From Isoetes taiwanensis (lineage: Eukaryota; Streptophyta; Lycopodiopsida; Isoetales; Isoetaceae), in NCBI GenBank assembly GCA_021234155.1, contig JAJEKV010000411.1, positions 124,001-188,000 of the forward strand: 64,000 bases of DNA, written 5' to 3'. The notes below the pieces were generated by a model. The model worked only from the letters and a program-made list of their open reading frames with translations. It was not told where the DNA came from and made no database searches. Shown in pieces: positions 10,794 through 23,139 of the stretch; positions within the stretch are counted from its first letter, which is position 1, and each line of letters starts with the position of its first letter. Position numbers and translations under genes: made by a program.

Positions 10794-12452
10794 TGAGTTT
10801 CCAACTAATCATACCCTAAAGAAAATCTATTCTTTGACATCTTTGCTAGTATCCCACGGTTCTCGCGGGGCAAAACTCACTTAGCTACCAACTCCATAAG
10901 AAGAAATAAGAGAAACGTGGGGGTTATTCCAGAGGAGGACTAAGTGGGTAAATGGCTACCTTAAACTGAGGCGAATCGTTAGTCACATAAACGTTAGTCA
11001 CACAAATGTTAGTCACACAAAAAACATCTTCTTACAACACATTGTGATTTAAGGATGATCAATCCCTCACTCAGGTTCCCACATATATCGTTCATACCAC
11101 AATATACGTTCACGTACCAATCCATGGCATGCACGTTGTTGTACCGCCCAGCCTTTTGGCAACAACAAGGGACGAGTTCTTTCATACACATTCATTCTTT
11201 AACATATAATTATATTCGCAAAGACAAATCATAAAGCATCAATAGCAAAGTAAATATGCACAACGAAAATAACAATAGGAACATGCAAGCTCTTCAACAA
11301 ATGCTCAAGAAAAGAAAAAGATGACTCCAAACTGACAACTCCAAAGATCCGACTCTGGTACCCACCAAAGGAACTTTTATGTCCTACACAAAGCTAGGCG
11401 CCAGGTAATCGCTTCAAAGCAAGCTTGAAAACCAATGATTTGTACAAGGATAATAGCCTTAGTTTTCAAAACAGAGTTGAGGTCTCTAATTATTACGTGG
11501 AGTCTATCTGACCCTTGTTCCATTTTTTTGTGATACCTCCCTAATCGTAAAGGGTTATGAGTGGTGCCATCCGAATTCCGAAACTAGACGCCGAAGGTAA
11601 AGTAAAGCCACTCCATTCTGATATCTGGTCGCCGAGTTATGCCTTTTAAAGTTGGCTATTTTCATATTGTCTGCTCTTTTTAAAATTAGAACATAAGAAT
11701 GCATTGGGTCCTTTGGTTTGAGGACCAAAAAAAAAAACGAAATTACTTGAGACAGAGGAATTACCTTAGAGGTAGCTTTGTAAGCTACGCAGTAGGCCGA
11801 AATTGTATGCTAAAATAGGATCAGGCATCTGGAAAATCATCTGTTGCCTCTCTTTTAAATCCTTTCGGCTCATCGTAATATTGACTCCTGCCATGGGCTG
11901 AGAACCGCCATGATCAAGCTGGTTATAAAAAGATAGATAGATAGGACTGGGAGATGGTTGGGAGCTTAGATCGCTCGAGAGGCAAAGACAAGAGATTGAA
12001 GTATCGTGGCATTCATGCTCATCGCCAGCTCAACCCCAATACAAAATCATAGGGAATGAAAATTCTCTGATTTTTGGAAAGTCTGGAATTTGTTCCGGTG
12101 CCGGAACTCATCAAAACCTTAGGAAAATAACACAAAGAAAATTCCAAAAAAGTTTCTTGCCAAACCTGAAAATCCCAAATTAACAATATTGATCTAAATA
12201 TTAAATTTATTTTGAACTTAAGGGTCCAAAAGGGCTAGAATATCTTCTCTATTTTAGGATCAATATCTTATGTTATTATCTACTCAAATATCTTCCCTAT
12301 CTTTAAAGAAAAGCTCTATTTCTTTGCTCCAGCACACGCTACATGACATCTACATCTATAATTTTTAATTTATTATTCCATCTAAGGTCTAATTTAGTAT
12401 TCTATAATACTTACGTTAACTTCTTATCCAATAACCCTCTGGCTGTATCACA
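10794..12452 (-). repeat. LTR copy 1 (3' LTR), with a 500-bp insertion
   Basis: It aligns with 13158-14299 across most of its length, for example TAATCATACCCTAAAGAAAA, ACATTCATTCTTTAA, AAGTAAATATGCACAACGAA, GAGTGGTGCCATC and TTAGGATCAATATCTTATG. A block from about 11692 to 12190 has no counterpart in the other copy. Confidence 0.65.
11692..12190. other. Insertion of about 500 bp in LTR copy 1
   Basis: This block is absent from the partner repeat, where the flanking words are directly joined. It carries a homopolymer A run near 11728 and an A-rich right side. No terminal repeat, duplication or coding frame identifies its type. It could be an unrecognised short element, or sequence deleted from the partner. 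Confidence 0.4.
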
Positions 12453-13157
12453 TTCTCCCATATTAAAATTTTACCATGGGGAGAACTCACAATCAAGTCC
12501 ACGACACACTTTCTAAAGTCCTCTATGTCCAAAGTAACTTGGGTTAATTACGCCCAAGAAAGCTCTTCCATGGAATTGTAGGAGCAATTTTGTAAATTAC
12601 ACACGTCGTTTATTTCCTATCTCCAGTACTTTGCTCTTGGAAGCCTTTCGTTCCTCTTGCACTTCTTAGGGCAGAAACTTGATTTTGGTGCAGACTGCTG
12701 GACACCTTGCAATATTTGGCTCACATTTGAACAACAACATTATCGTTACTACACTCCATGTCAATTTGTAAATTCTCCCTTAGTCAAGTCATTAAGTTTC
12801 TATAAACAAACCAAGAGGTCCAAGCTAAAAGACGCATCTAAGACTATCTTACACTCTATTTGCCTTCAGGTTGACAAACCTATCACTACAATGTTTGCGA
12901 TTGACTTGGACTATTCCTAATGGTTTGAGACTCCAAGGTCAGGTACTAGGTTTTGAATGTGAAAACTAAATTTTAAACTCTCCCTTTTCCCCTCAGACCA
13001 CGGGCTAGATAACTCCTCCAAGAATTTTCTTCCTTCTTAATTTTCTATATCTCGAATATTAATGACTTCTCATTGTTACTAACTTCCTCTGGCCCAATAA
13101 CCAACTAAGCTAAATGATCGGGAACTCTAGCTTTGATCAAATGAAATGCTCGAATTT

Positions 13158-14299
13158 CGAGTTTCTAAGTAATCATACTCTAAAGAAAATCTATCCCTTG
13201 ACATCACAGCTATTAACCCACACTTCTTGCTGTCATTTAGCTACAAACTCTATTTGTAAGAAGAAATAAGAGAAAGGTGGGAGTTAGTACACGGGAGGAC
13301 TAAGTGGATAAACCGTTACCTTAACCTGAGACGAAACGTTGATCATACAAATATTAATGACACAAATAACATCTTCTTACAACTTACTGTGATATATTGA
13401 CGATCAATCCCTCTCTCGAGTTCTCATGTGTATTGTTCACATCAAATATATGTCCACATACCAATCCCTAGCATGCGTGTTGCTCTATCGTCCAGCCCTT
13501 TAACAACGACAATGGGGCAGCATCTTCCATACACATTCATTCTTTAATATATCATTATATTCGCAAACAGAATTATAAAGAAGCAGTAGCAAAGTAAATA
13601 TGCACAACGAAAATAATGATGTGAGCATGCACAACAGAAATAAGCTGTTTAATAAATGGTCCAACAAAGAAAAAAAATCATTGCAAATCGACAAAAACTC
13701 CAAAGCCTCGGCTCCGACTGCCCATCAAAGGTTTCTTTTATGTTTCTACATAAAGCTAGGCGCCAGACAATCGCTTCAAAGCAACTTGAAATCGAATGAT
13801 TTGTGCAAGGAATAATAGTCTCAGTCCTCAAAATAGAATTGAGGTCTCTAATTGCAGATCTCTAGTGCAGTCTTATTTGATCACTCTCCATGTTTTATGC
13901 GATAACTTCCTAACTGTAAGGAGTTATGAGTGGTGCCATCTCAATTCTGAAACAAGATGATAGAAGTTTTCAAAGTCAAAGATGGCTCTATTTTGATATC
14001 TGTTTTCTTAATTATTTTCCCTTTCTAAAATTTGAACAAATCTAGATATTAAATCTCTCTCAAACTTATCCAAAATGGCCAGAATATCTTCTAAATTTTA
14101 GGATCAATATCTTATGCTATTATTCACTCAAATATCTTTCCTATCTTTGGAGGAACGCCCTGCTTTGCTCCACCACTCGGTACATCGAAAGTCGACATCT
14201 GCAACTATAATTTCTAATTTATTATTCCATCCTAAGGTCTAATTACTATTTTATGATACGTTAATTTCTTACCCAATAACACCCCCTAGGTTTGTCACA
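13158..14299 (-). repeat. LTR copy 2 (5' LTR)
   Basis: About 1.14 kb matching 10794-12452 with moderate divergence and many small gaps. It lacks the 500-bp block. Its presumed minus-strand start TGTGACAAACC lies at 14299. Confidence 0.6.
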
Positions 14300-14548
14300 A
14301 TCTTTCGTTTGGACCTTGGTTTCAAAGTTCATTTTTTACCATGCGCATGCTTTTTTAGTCAAATGATATTGGAATTCTATAGTGCTTAGACCTTGGGTCT
14401 ATCGGTGATATACTAGTTCTAAAATAATTATGCCTCGAGTTCGTGACCGTCTGAAGTTGCATTATATATAGTTGCAGAGTCGCACTATGTATAGTTGCAT
14501 TCCATAGCATCTATCTATTTATTTTTCTGCGAAAACTATGATTTACAC

Positions 14549-14745
14549 GTCATCAACCAATGGCCACAGATTGTTGGCCCATAAACAACCAATTAGCAAC
14601 GACATTTTGTTTGCTCCAGACTCAAAGTTGGAGGAGAACTCCACAGTCATCAACCAATGGCCTCAGGTTATTGGCTTTCTAACAACACGATACATTAGCA
14701 ATGACCTTTTATTTGCTCCAGACTTCAGAGTTAGAGGAAAGCTCC
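14549..14745. repeat. Tandem duplication, about 97-bp unit
   Basis: The unit starting GTCATCAACCAATGGCC occurs at 14549 and again at 14646. Both contain a TTTGCTCCAGACT segment followed by GGA-rich sequence. The copies differ at many positions. Confidence 0.75.
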
Positions 14746-14752
14746 AACTATC

Positions 14753-14941
14753 GGGATCGTAAAATGCAAGACCTGCATAAGGCAATTGTTTTGCAATGGG
14801 CTTCACGCTGACGCCCATGAGCAACTATGCCATTATATGCGGGAATTGGAGAAACAAACGACGAAGCAGAGAGAGGCTAATCCTTCTTGCTGTTGTAGAG
14901 GAGTTGGTCATATTGCTCGTGGATGTCCTGTTAAATGTTAA
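14753..14941 (+). pseudogene. Retrotransposon gag scrap with CCHC zinc knuckle
   Basis: One plus-strand frame stays open for about 60 codons to a stop at 14939-14941. It ends with CCCRGVGHIARGCPVKC, a CCHC knuckle (C-x2-C-x4-H-x4-C), preceded by a charged helical stretch (HYMRELEKQTTKQREAN). That is the usual C-terminal end of a retroelement gag. The rest of the element is not recognised nearby. Confidence 0.6.
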
Positions 14942-15519
14942 AATCAGTCAGAAAATCGATATGTATTAGACTCCTTCCACACGCAAAGAAGATTTATTCC
15001 TTCCGACAAAGCACAGTTTTATTAAAGATGGAAATTTCATGATTCCAATTTCTATCAAAATTAGTTTGTTTATTATTTTCTCACACATTTGGGATCAAAG
15101 TTGTGCTATTTAGTGGCAAAGCTAATAGAAATGGCATCAAACAGTTGTATTTGAGAAGAAATGGAGCGGAAATTAACACAAACAATAATAGTATTGCGCC
15201 ATTTACAAAAAATGGTCAGAAATAGCACGAAAAATGCTGCAAATGAAATGAAATGGAGGGAAATTACATGTAAATAAGCGTTAAGTAGTCCATATGATAA
15301 TGCAAATATTGAATTTAAATAACATTAAATAGAGTTGACAGGCAAGCAAACAACACGATAGCATTGTTTGCTTTAATCTAATCACATAGCAAAAGGCGCA
15401 GTTGCGTTATTTGCTTTAAAGGTAACAACATCTCACAAAGAAATCTACACATCCTTTAAGAGGCATATGGTGCACAATGTCTTTTAGTAAGCCACACCAT
15501 AAAAATCATTAGGTGCTTT
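14942..15519. other. Non-coding stretch, nothing recognised
   Basis: AT-rich sequence without conserved frames, terminal repeats or RNA genes that I can see. Confidence 0.4.
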
Positions 15520-16262
15520 ATCATAGTCTGCTGTGTAATTTTACTAGGATCAAATGGTTTTTCCTAGATATTTCTTCTACCACTCTATCCCCATATCCCG
15601 ATGCCTCCTCCATTTCTTTCTCAGCATTTGATGACTCTCCCCACCAGCATCTAGTTGTGTCAAAACATGACATGTGTCTATGGATATTGGAGCAAGCAAG
15701 GAGTTTTAAAATCCCTACCAGGCATTTGATCTTTCCTACATCATGCTCATACGCAACAATGTACCTGCTAACATGTAATGCTGCCGTAGAAAAAGTTCCA
15801 GCAAAAAGAAATCTAGGACCAGGTTACCTGGAGGGCAGAGCTTATCTACGAGGTAAGATGCCGTAGCAGGAGCAACATGTTTGTGAATCAAATATTTCCC
15901 TTCCATACCTTGCCAACTATATTTGAACCTTCCGAGCAGAAGTTTCTTAGCCATATTCTAGCTTCACTGCCAGTAGCCTCTTTAGGGATCTTAGGAACTG
16001 GAGGTGCTTTTAGAGGATGATCACCATAAAATCTGAGATCCAGTGATCTATTAAATCCCTGTGAGAGGCAAGTCGACAAGCCAAGAGCTCAATCAAGATG
16101 GCAACATAGTCTAGGTTATACTTAGCAAATAATAATTGCACTCGCCTACCAATTGCCAAATCTCCATGGCTTAAACATTTATGGACCAAGCAATGAGCTA
16201 CAAGAACTTTGGATATAGAAAAACCCTTACATTGTTGCTGATTAAGTTTTGCGAACTGAAGG
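15520..16262 (-). pseudogene. Broken gene with DNA-methyltransferase-like motif I region
   Basis: Minus-strand frames without stops run for more than 60 codons at a time but switch frame three or more times. The upstream part contains HGDLAIGRRVQLLFAKYNLD and VAILIELLACRLASHRDLID. The middle has IPKEATGSEARIWLRNFCSE. The downstream part has HVAPATASYLVDKLCPPGN, then LVLDFF, and in the next frame GTFSTAALHVSRYIVAYEHD. A pattern of a short helix ending in L, then PPGNLVLDFF-GT, then a strand ending in an acidic residue is how a SAM-binding motif I follows the target-recognition part in beta-class N4/N6 DNA methyltransferases. No DPPY-type catalytic motif is visible. It is not functional as it stands. 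The original gene could be a host or transposon-borne methyltransferase; that is inference. Confidence 0.45.
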
Positions 16263-17150
16263 GCTTAATTAGATAAGGCACCTTGGAAATTCGTAGCAGG
16301 CCGTAATGAAGAGTGGCTAGGGTTAGGGCGGCCGCCATGGCCGCCTCCGTTATTGCAGAGCGGGGTATGTCTTACGGTTTCGTCCGTGGCACAGTAGATC
16401 TGATCCGCGATTGGGGGCTCTTGCTTCCATACGTGTAAAAGAATGGAGTTTCATCAAACGAGTTTTTCTGGAGGATTCGATCGAGAAGTATCGCGAAGGT
16501 GTTAGCAAGAAGAACTTGGAGGAAGGCGATGTTGGCTACAAAACATCGATTTGGAAGGATATAGTATGAGGACATCACGTAAGCCGAATGGAGAAATGAT
16601 AGGCGTTTGATGAGGCTAAGAAAAAAAAGAAAAAAAGGCAAATGGGAAATGGCGTGGGGAAGATTCTCCTTGATCATTCAAATGCCGACCAAGAAGGCTT
16701 GAAGGATGTAAGGCGATCGGAAAGCTTGAGGCGTCGCGCATTAGCTGCGCTATACATAGTGTGGTGGAAAACATCCACAATTTATCGCATCATCTTACAT
16801 TTACGTCTTCCAAGTTTTCAACCCTCGACTCTTGAGGAGAAAGTTATTTATGCATGATATTCTTGGAGGTGGTCATTGTCTTTGATGTTTTTCTTGTGGA
16901 GGAAAAACATCTTTCGCCCTTCTTTGTTTTGGGGACAAGCTACCGGGATATGTGTTGTTTGAGTGGTGTGGCTATACACTCATTTATTCTTTCTAATGCC
17001 CTTCTTATTTTGATTGTGGTGCTATTCTTGTGGTCGAATCAGCGGCTCTTTTGATCGAGTTAGTTCTACATCTCTTCCACAACATAATAGTGAAAGGTTC
17101 TGAAATAGTTGGGTGGGAAGTTTATGAAAGCAGTTGGGTCTGTAATATGG

Positions 17151-17579
17151 TTTGGATAGGCTTTAATTGTACTGCATTTTTGATGCACTTGGAATGGTGG
17201 GAACCACGGCTCTGTTTTGCAATCTTGGTAGTCTGTGTATTCTATTGAATCTCTATGTTAGGAGTCAGCCCTTAATCATGTTGGGCGGCATGTAATAATG
17301 AGAAGCATCATGCTGCTATCTTAGTATCCGGGATATTAATATATCTTCTCACGGTTTTGGCAAGTTTTGGTTTGGATAGGCATTAATTGTGCTGCATTTT
17401 TTGGTCTGCTTGGAATGGTGGGAAACGGCTCTGTTTTGCAATCTTGGTAGTCTGTGTATTCTATTGAATCTCTATGTTAAAGAGTCAGCCCTTAATCATG
17501 TTGGGCGGCATGTAATGTGAGAAGCATCGCTATCTTAGTATCGGGATATTAATATATCTTCTCGGTTTTGGCAAGTTTC
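17151..17579. repeat. Tandem duplication in the LINE 5' region, about 220-bp unit
   Basis: Copies at 17151-17370 and 17371-17579 both run from TTTGGATAGGC to GGTTTTGGCAAGTTT. They share CTCTGTTTTGCAATCTTGG and TCAGCCCTTAATCATG and differ by small deletions in the second copy. Each copy ends with a TATTAATATATCTTCTC motif that resembles the 3' end of the same LINE (TATTAATATATATATCTAAT). Confidence 0.85.
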
Positions 17580-18171
17580 AATGAACACTAGAAAATCTAT
17601 TGTCACAATATTCTACATCATCCTTTTAAGCTGCAAAATCAAGTTAAGCGTTCTAAAGGGATCCACGATTTTTTGGGTTGAAGCTGTAATGTCTAGCTTT
17701 GGGCCATGGTCAATGGGGCTGACATATGGGAATTACGACCATTGGCAGCGATTACGGGTAATGGGCCTTGTTTGGCGTTGTTGGGGAGGGAATGCTTCCA
17801 AAGATAAATTGGCAATGGTGGGTGATTATATGGGATATCATAAGGGGGCTACGCACCTTGGTAAATTTCAATCATGTTGGGTAGAATCAATGAACCCCTT
17901 TTACTCACCCATCATTATGGTGGGAAATTAGACACTCATCATTGGGTTAGCATGCTGGGGCTAAAGGGAACAACACCCTGGATGGCTTTAGTGTCACACA
18001 CAACAAGACAAGAACACAACAAGACAAGCATGAGTCTACATTGCTTTACAATGACAAAGGTGATTATTGGACCGTTAAATGGGGGAGGGCTTTTGCTACA
18101 TGGGCCTATCTTTTTGCATCACATGGTCTAACCATTTTCAAAAGTGACACTCATGGCTTACATATTTTATA

Positions 18172-18281
18172 TATGGTTGCAATAAAACACCTAAGGAGTG
18201 CTAGGGGTGGTGGGCCACTTATTTTAAGTATGGTTGCAATAAAACACCTAGGGAGTGCTAGGGATGGGGGCCACTTATATG
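18172..18281. repeat. Tandem duplication, 57-bp unit
   Basis: TATGGTTGCAATAAAACACC begins both copies (18172 and 18229). The rest (GGAGTGCTAGGG, GGGCCACTTAT) agrees with only a few changes. Confidence 0.85.
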
Positions 18282-18451
18282 GTTATGCAGGTGGGGGTAC
18301 TGCACAGTTTATATTTAAGATGACATTGGTGTATCTTTTGTGGTTGACCTTTGTTGAGACGGGGGATCGACGTAGAAAAGGGAAAGGGAATGTTCAGTAT
18401 GGTTACAAAGACAACTGCGGTCTTGCCGGATAGGTTATTATACTATATACT

Positions 18452-21400
18452 ATGAAAATTGTCTCACGGAACCTCAGAGGTATTAAAGGCGTCTGAAGCG
18501 TGGTAGAGTGCTTGCAGCCATACGGCTCTATGATGGCGGATGTTATTCTCTTACAAGAGCATAGACTTCGACTTGAAGCAAGTTCTATAGGCAAATGGGT
18601 AGGTGGCAACTATTCCTCCTTTAGTTGTGCACCCGGGGAAACTAAAAGGTGGCACTGTATCCTCTGGAGAGGCCTTGTTGAAGTCCTACTATGCTTACAG
18701 GGATGGTCGATGGCGGTGGTGACCTTTGAATCTAATGAGTGCCAATGGGGGTCATCAATGTGTATGCATCAAATAAGCTGCTGAGAAAGGGCAGCTATGT
18801 GGAAAGAAATTGAAAATTTGGATAGGTCATCAAGGGGATGTCTGGCGGATTTTAGGGGAGATCTGAACATGACCGATGTTTGGGACAAAAATTGGGTTGC
18901 ATAGAAATCTATTAGGAGATGAGGATACTTCTTGGAACTCATTGCTTGATAGTGTGGGATTTAACTTGATTAGCCTTCCAATGCTACCTTCTCATGGTGA
19001 ATAAGCGAAGGGCCAAGGCAGTATATTGCCTATTAGGCAGATTTTTATATGGCCAATAAAACGGCATGCTTCATGGACAAGTGTTATGTGGAGGGGGAGC
19101 TTGCCTTCTCCCACTCTGATCATGTTCCCCAAAGCTTATTTCTAGAAAGTATGCCTACTACTGGAAAGCGTGGAAATATCCCTTTCAAATTTAATACTTC
19201 GTGGCTAGGAAAGGAGGCATTTTGCAAGCCTTTCAGGGTATTTATATCCTCTCTCTTTAATGATCTTAATCTTCTAAGCATGAAAGCCTGGGTTGAGAAG
19301 CTCAGCCTAATGAAGGCCTGGGTTAAAGTGTGGGGGAAGAGCAGAGCCATGGAGTTCAAAAGGGAAAAGACTGATATATATAATCAGTTGAGAATAGTTA
19401 AGCAGGACTTATTATCTGATCCACACAACATTGCTAAACAGAACATTGAGGCTGATTTGGAGGGGAAAGCAAAGGCAATTGAGGAGGAGGAGGCTAGAGG
19501 GGCGGCAGTTCGCTCTAAAACTAAATGGTATGCCGAACTTGACCATGAGAACTCCAAGTGCTTTTTTAGAATGGCTGGTGCAAGGTTAGGCGATACTTGA
19601 TATCTCATCGATTAAGGATGGCAATTCAAATGTATTGGAGGAACCACAGGAGATCAGATCATTTATTAGAGAAAGCTTTGAGAATCAATTTAAGGAAGAT
19701 CCTTTACCTTCCTCTTACCATGCTCAGATGGCACTTTGGTTGTCTAAAGTGGATTGGGGGGGGAAGGTTACTCGAGAAAAGAAAATCAACTTTTATTACA
19801 TAACATAGGGGAGATGAGATCTACAAAACCTTATGCTCCCTTGCAGTGAGGAAAATCTCACGGGCGGATGGTTTCCCTCGAATTCTTTGTTGAATTTTGG
19901 GATGTGCTTGGACGGACTTTCATCGAAGTTTGTATGTGGAGCATGGTTGTCATGTTCTCTACACCCGTCACTAGCAGCAGGGTTTATGGGGTTTATCACT
20001 CTTGTTCCTAAGGTTCCAAGACCTCAAAGCCTCGGGGAATGGAGGCCTATTGCACTCACCAATGTCATCTATAAAGTAATCATGAAGGTTATTGCTAACG
20101 CTTGAAACCAATTTTGAACAGGGTCATTGGGCATGAGCAATCAGCTTTCTTGCCAGGCAGATACATATTGGATAACTACCTTGCAGCCAGGGAAGGTCTG
20201 CATTGGTGCCAGGCCTCCAAACAAAATTGTGTAATGATCAAGATGGACTTTAGAAAGGCATATGATTCTCTTAGATGGGAAGGGTTGCGCTCAGTCATGT
20301 ACCATATGGGATTTGAGTCCCACTTTATTCAGTTGGCTTTGGGGATGAATAACTTAGCATCTGCGTCGGTCCTGGTTAATGGACAACCATCTGGCCTGTT
20401 TAAACTCAAGAAGGGGATTAGACAGGGCTGCCCCCTCGCTCCTTACTTGTTCCTCATCATGGCTAACCTTTTGACAAGAATGGTTCAGTTAAAGATGTTG
20501 GAGGGATCTGGAAGGGCTTACTTTTTTCGGGGGTACAGAAAAGTTAACAATTATGCAATATGCAGATGACACCTTCATGTTCCTCAGATATGATGACAAC
20601 AGTTTCCACTCATTTCGAGAGATTCTGACGTCCTTTGAGGTTATATCTGGAATCGGCCTTAATGCGAATAAGTGTGCAGTTCTCTGGGCTTCAGATAGTC
20701 CCATTGATCCTCGGGCGAAGTGCGGGTTTTCCGGTTGTTGGCGGTAGGGGAATCGGTTAAGCTTCGGGTCTTCCCCGGGTGCTTCGAGACAACCTCAAAG
20801 GCCTCACGGGCCCCATATTGGATAAACTTCGAGAAAGAAGGTAGGTCTATGGTCCACAAGGACCTTGGCAACGTCTGGGCGTGTGACAGTTGCTAATGCA
20901 GTGCTAGCTGCCTCTCATATTTATTACTCATCAGCGATGATTGCCCAGAAAGGGGTTTACAATCAAATGCAAACTATCATCAGGAAATTCATCCGGGGTG
21001 GCATGGCTAAGGTGGCACGGGAGGGGCGTGGTAGGGATAAAGGGATGGGGGATTGGGCTGCAAAGACCCATTCACTCGAGCCTGAGCCCTGGCGACTAAA
21101 TTTGTTTGGAGAGTACTACAAGGTGAGTCATCTACTTTATCACACTGCTTTGAAATTTATATCCTATTGGTTGAAGCAAGGTAAGCTCTTGGGAAAGCTT
21201 GCTCTCCCGAGAGATGAGTTGGGAGCTTTCTATTTTAGCTTCAAGGTAGCCCTGGCACGTCTCCGTGATGAGAAAGATTCTCCAAGCGTGGTGGGCGTGC
21301 AACATCTTTTCACCCCTATGGATCCTCCTAGGGAAGCCGGTGGTTTCAGCTTATTTTGGAATATCTTGGGGTATGGGGGAGGGAGGGCCTTCCTCGGCCC

Positions 21401-22213
21401 TCTCTCACCCCGCATCTTCATTAAGTGGAAGAGTTGTGGAATCACTAGGTTGCGACATTTGTGGATGAATGGGAGATGGGTCATTTGGACTACATTCAAG
21501 AGTAAAATCGAGAACCCGAGGTGAAGGTGGACCGTAAGGTGCTCTGAGATATCTTAGGCAAGGTCACCAACCTATGGAACAGTGGGACCTTGTGAGGAAT
21601 GGTGTTTTGATGGACATGCACAATATAATGTGGCTAGAATCTATCGAGGACTATGTGAAGATACTCCTTTGATAGCCCGAGGCAAGGCTTGGGGTGAGCA
21701 ATGGAGTTGCCAAAGGCTGCTTTAGCCAACTCACGGAAGTCTCTTTGTTCAAGAAAGATACAATTCTTGGTGGACAACTTTGCAAGGGGGCTTAGTACAA
21801 AGGAAAGTTTATTTAATAAGGGTATTACGGACAACGATAGGTGTCCACTTGGTTGCCATATATCGAATCTATTGAACACCTCTTCTTACGCCCCCAGTTG
21901 CGAGTTCGCACTTTGGGTTTGCCCCATTATTGGGCTGATGGTACACCATCCGAGGTGGCGATTTATTGATCATTGATAGGTCTTGATATCGAAGCCTCTT
22001 TAGTGAATATTGCGCTATGGGTCATCTGGAAGCACCGATGTGATGTGGCACTAGGTGGCCAAGGGATCTCCATAATGAAGCTAAAGAACTCTTTCAACTC
22101 GGAAGTGGCGATGAAGCTATCACATCACGGGAGGCATGGTATTAACTACAACAAGGATCTTGACGGACTTGGATCCTTACGGGGCTTCTACTTTTATTTT
22201 AAATGTCATTGAA
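18452..22213 (+). pseudogene. LINE ORF2: AP endonuclease and reverse transcriptase, decayed
   Basis: The reading starts with MKIVSRNLRGIKGV at 18452, an in-frame stop follows, and the endonuclease continues (ADVILLQEHRLRLE). A linker region at 19049-19600 (RVFISSLFNDLNLL, KTKWYAELDHENSKCFFRMA) precedes the reverse transcriptase. The RT shows GFITLVPKVPRPQSLGEWRP and RPIALTNVIYKVI near 19990-20100. Then come motif A KMDFRKAYDSLRWEGL, motif B GIRQGCPLAPYLF (20102-20569) and, in another frame, the catalytic QYADDTFMFL near 20553. Downstream blocks (VTVANAVLAASHIYY near 20885) match the post-RT region of plant L1-type elements. ORF2 nicks target DNA and copies the RNA at the nick. At least four frame breaks prevent expression. 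Confidence 0.85.
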
Positions 22214-22506
22214 ATGATTGAAGTAAGTGATGACAATGGCTCGGGTATTCTATCTATTCAGAATTGAGAATGTTATGTGGACCCAGTAGTGGAACGGAGT
22301 TGCTTTCCTCTATAGTACCTACTTTATGGTGAAGATGGGCGACTCCCGATAGTACCCTTAAAGTAGGGAAGACGAGAAGATGCTCTCTGTAGTACACGTG
22401 CTGTGACTCCCGCTACATCGTCTTAAGCTGTAATGCTTTCTATTTACTCCTGAGAGGGTCTCATTGTACATACTATTTTCTATTAATATATATATCTAAT
22501 CTTACC

Positions 22507-22528
22507 AAAAAAAAAAAAAAAAAAAAAA
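22507..22528 (+). other. Poly(A) tail of the LINE
   Basis: A run of 22 A residues directly follows CTTACC, as expected at the 3' end of an L1-type insertion on the plus strand. No clear target duplication with the uncertain 5' end was found. Confidence 0.8.
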
Positions 22529-23139
22529 TTGCGACAAAGAAAACCTATAATGGCTTTTAGTACCAAAGCTTTAGTAATGGCAAATCAGCAAATTCAAGTT
22601 GAAATTGAACTCTGTTGCGAGTCTAGGCTTTCAAAGATGCTTAATCTGTTGAATAGGCTTGTAACCTTCATTACCCTCAAATTACCTTAGATTATAGATG
22701 TTTTTTTTCAGGTAACTTTTGGGTGGCGCTGCTCTGGCGGCGCCGAGTCGGATTTGCTATGGCCGAAACTGGATGCTCAAAGATAAAAGGGAGCACTGAT
22801 TGAAAAAGATGGAGATCTGCAGCTATATAAGAGGGAGATCATCTGTCTAGAGGCAACGACCAAGTAGCAGCGGCCAAGAGCATATTTTGTCGACCAAAAT
22901 ACAGGAGCGGATGGTTCGACTGGATCTGGAGCATCCAGAAACCTCCATCGCCAGAGCCCAAGGGCCTCCATCTCCATGGCCTGGCCTCACCGGAAGGTCT
23001 ACACTTTCCTGTTTTGGGTTTCTTGAAAGTGCTCTACACGCCATCGCCATAGCCATAGCTTAGTCTTGCTGGATCCATTGCCACAACAACGGATTTACAG
23101 GGGATTAGGTAATTTGGGGGGGTGAAGAAGGCTACGTCG
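22529..23139. other. Non-coding stretch between two elements
   Basis: This segment is GC-richer near 22720-23060 than its surroundings. Short minus-strand frames here show no family motif. No gene is called. Confidence 0.4.

Larger units (their letters stand above)
10794..14299 (-). mobile_element. Degenerate LTR retrotransposon, short internal region
   Basis: Two long direct repeats (10794-12452 and 13158-14299) flank about 700 bp. On the minus strand each repeat begins TGTGA (TGTGATACAGCC and TGTGACAAACC) and ends near GAAACTC. The 3' copy is preceded by a purine-rich run (ATATGGGAGAA) that looks like a polypurine tract. The internal region (12453-13157) has no gag or pol I can read, so this is either a non-autonomous (LARD-like) element or an internally deleted one. 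Flanking target duplications have decayed. Confidence 0.6.
16337..22528 (+). mobile_element. L1-like non-LTR retrotransposon (LINE) with poly(A) tail
   Basis: The element is recognised by an endonuclease plus reverse transcriptase frame on the plus strand and a 3' end of (AT-rich)-ACC followed by 22 A residues (22507-22528). The left boundary is uncertain. I place it near a GC-rich segment holding a 33-codon frame at 16337-16438 (MAASVIAERGMSYGF), which could be the start of ORF1 or of the 5' UTR. The part between 16440 and 18450 has no clear ORF1 domains. Many stops and frameshifts mark it as dead. Confidence 0.75.
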
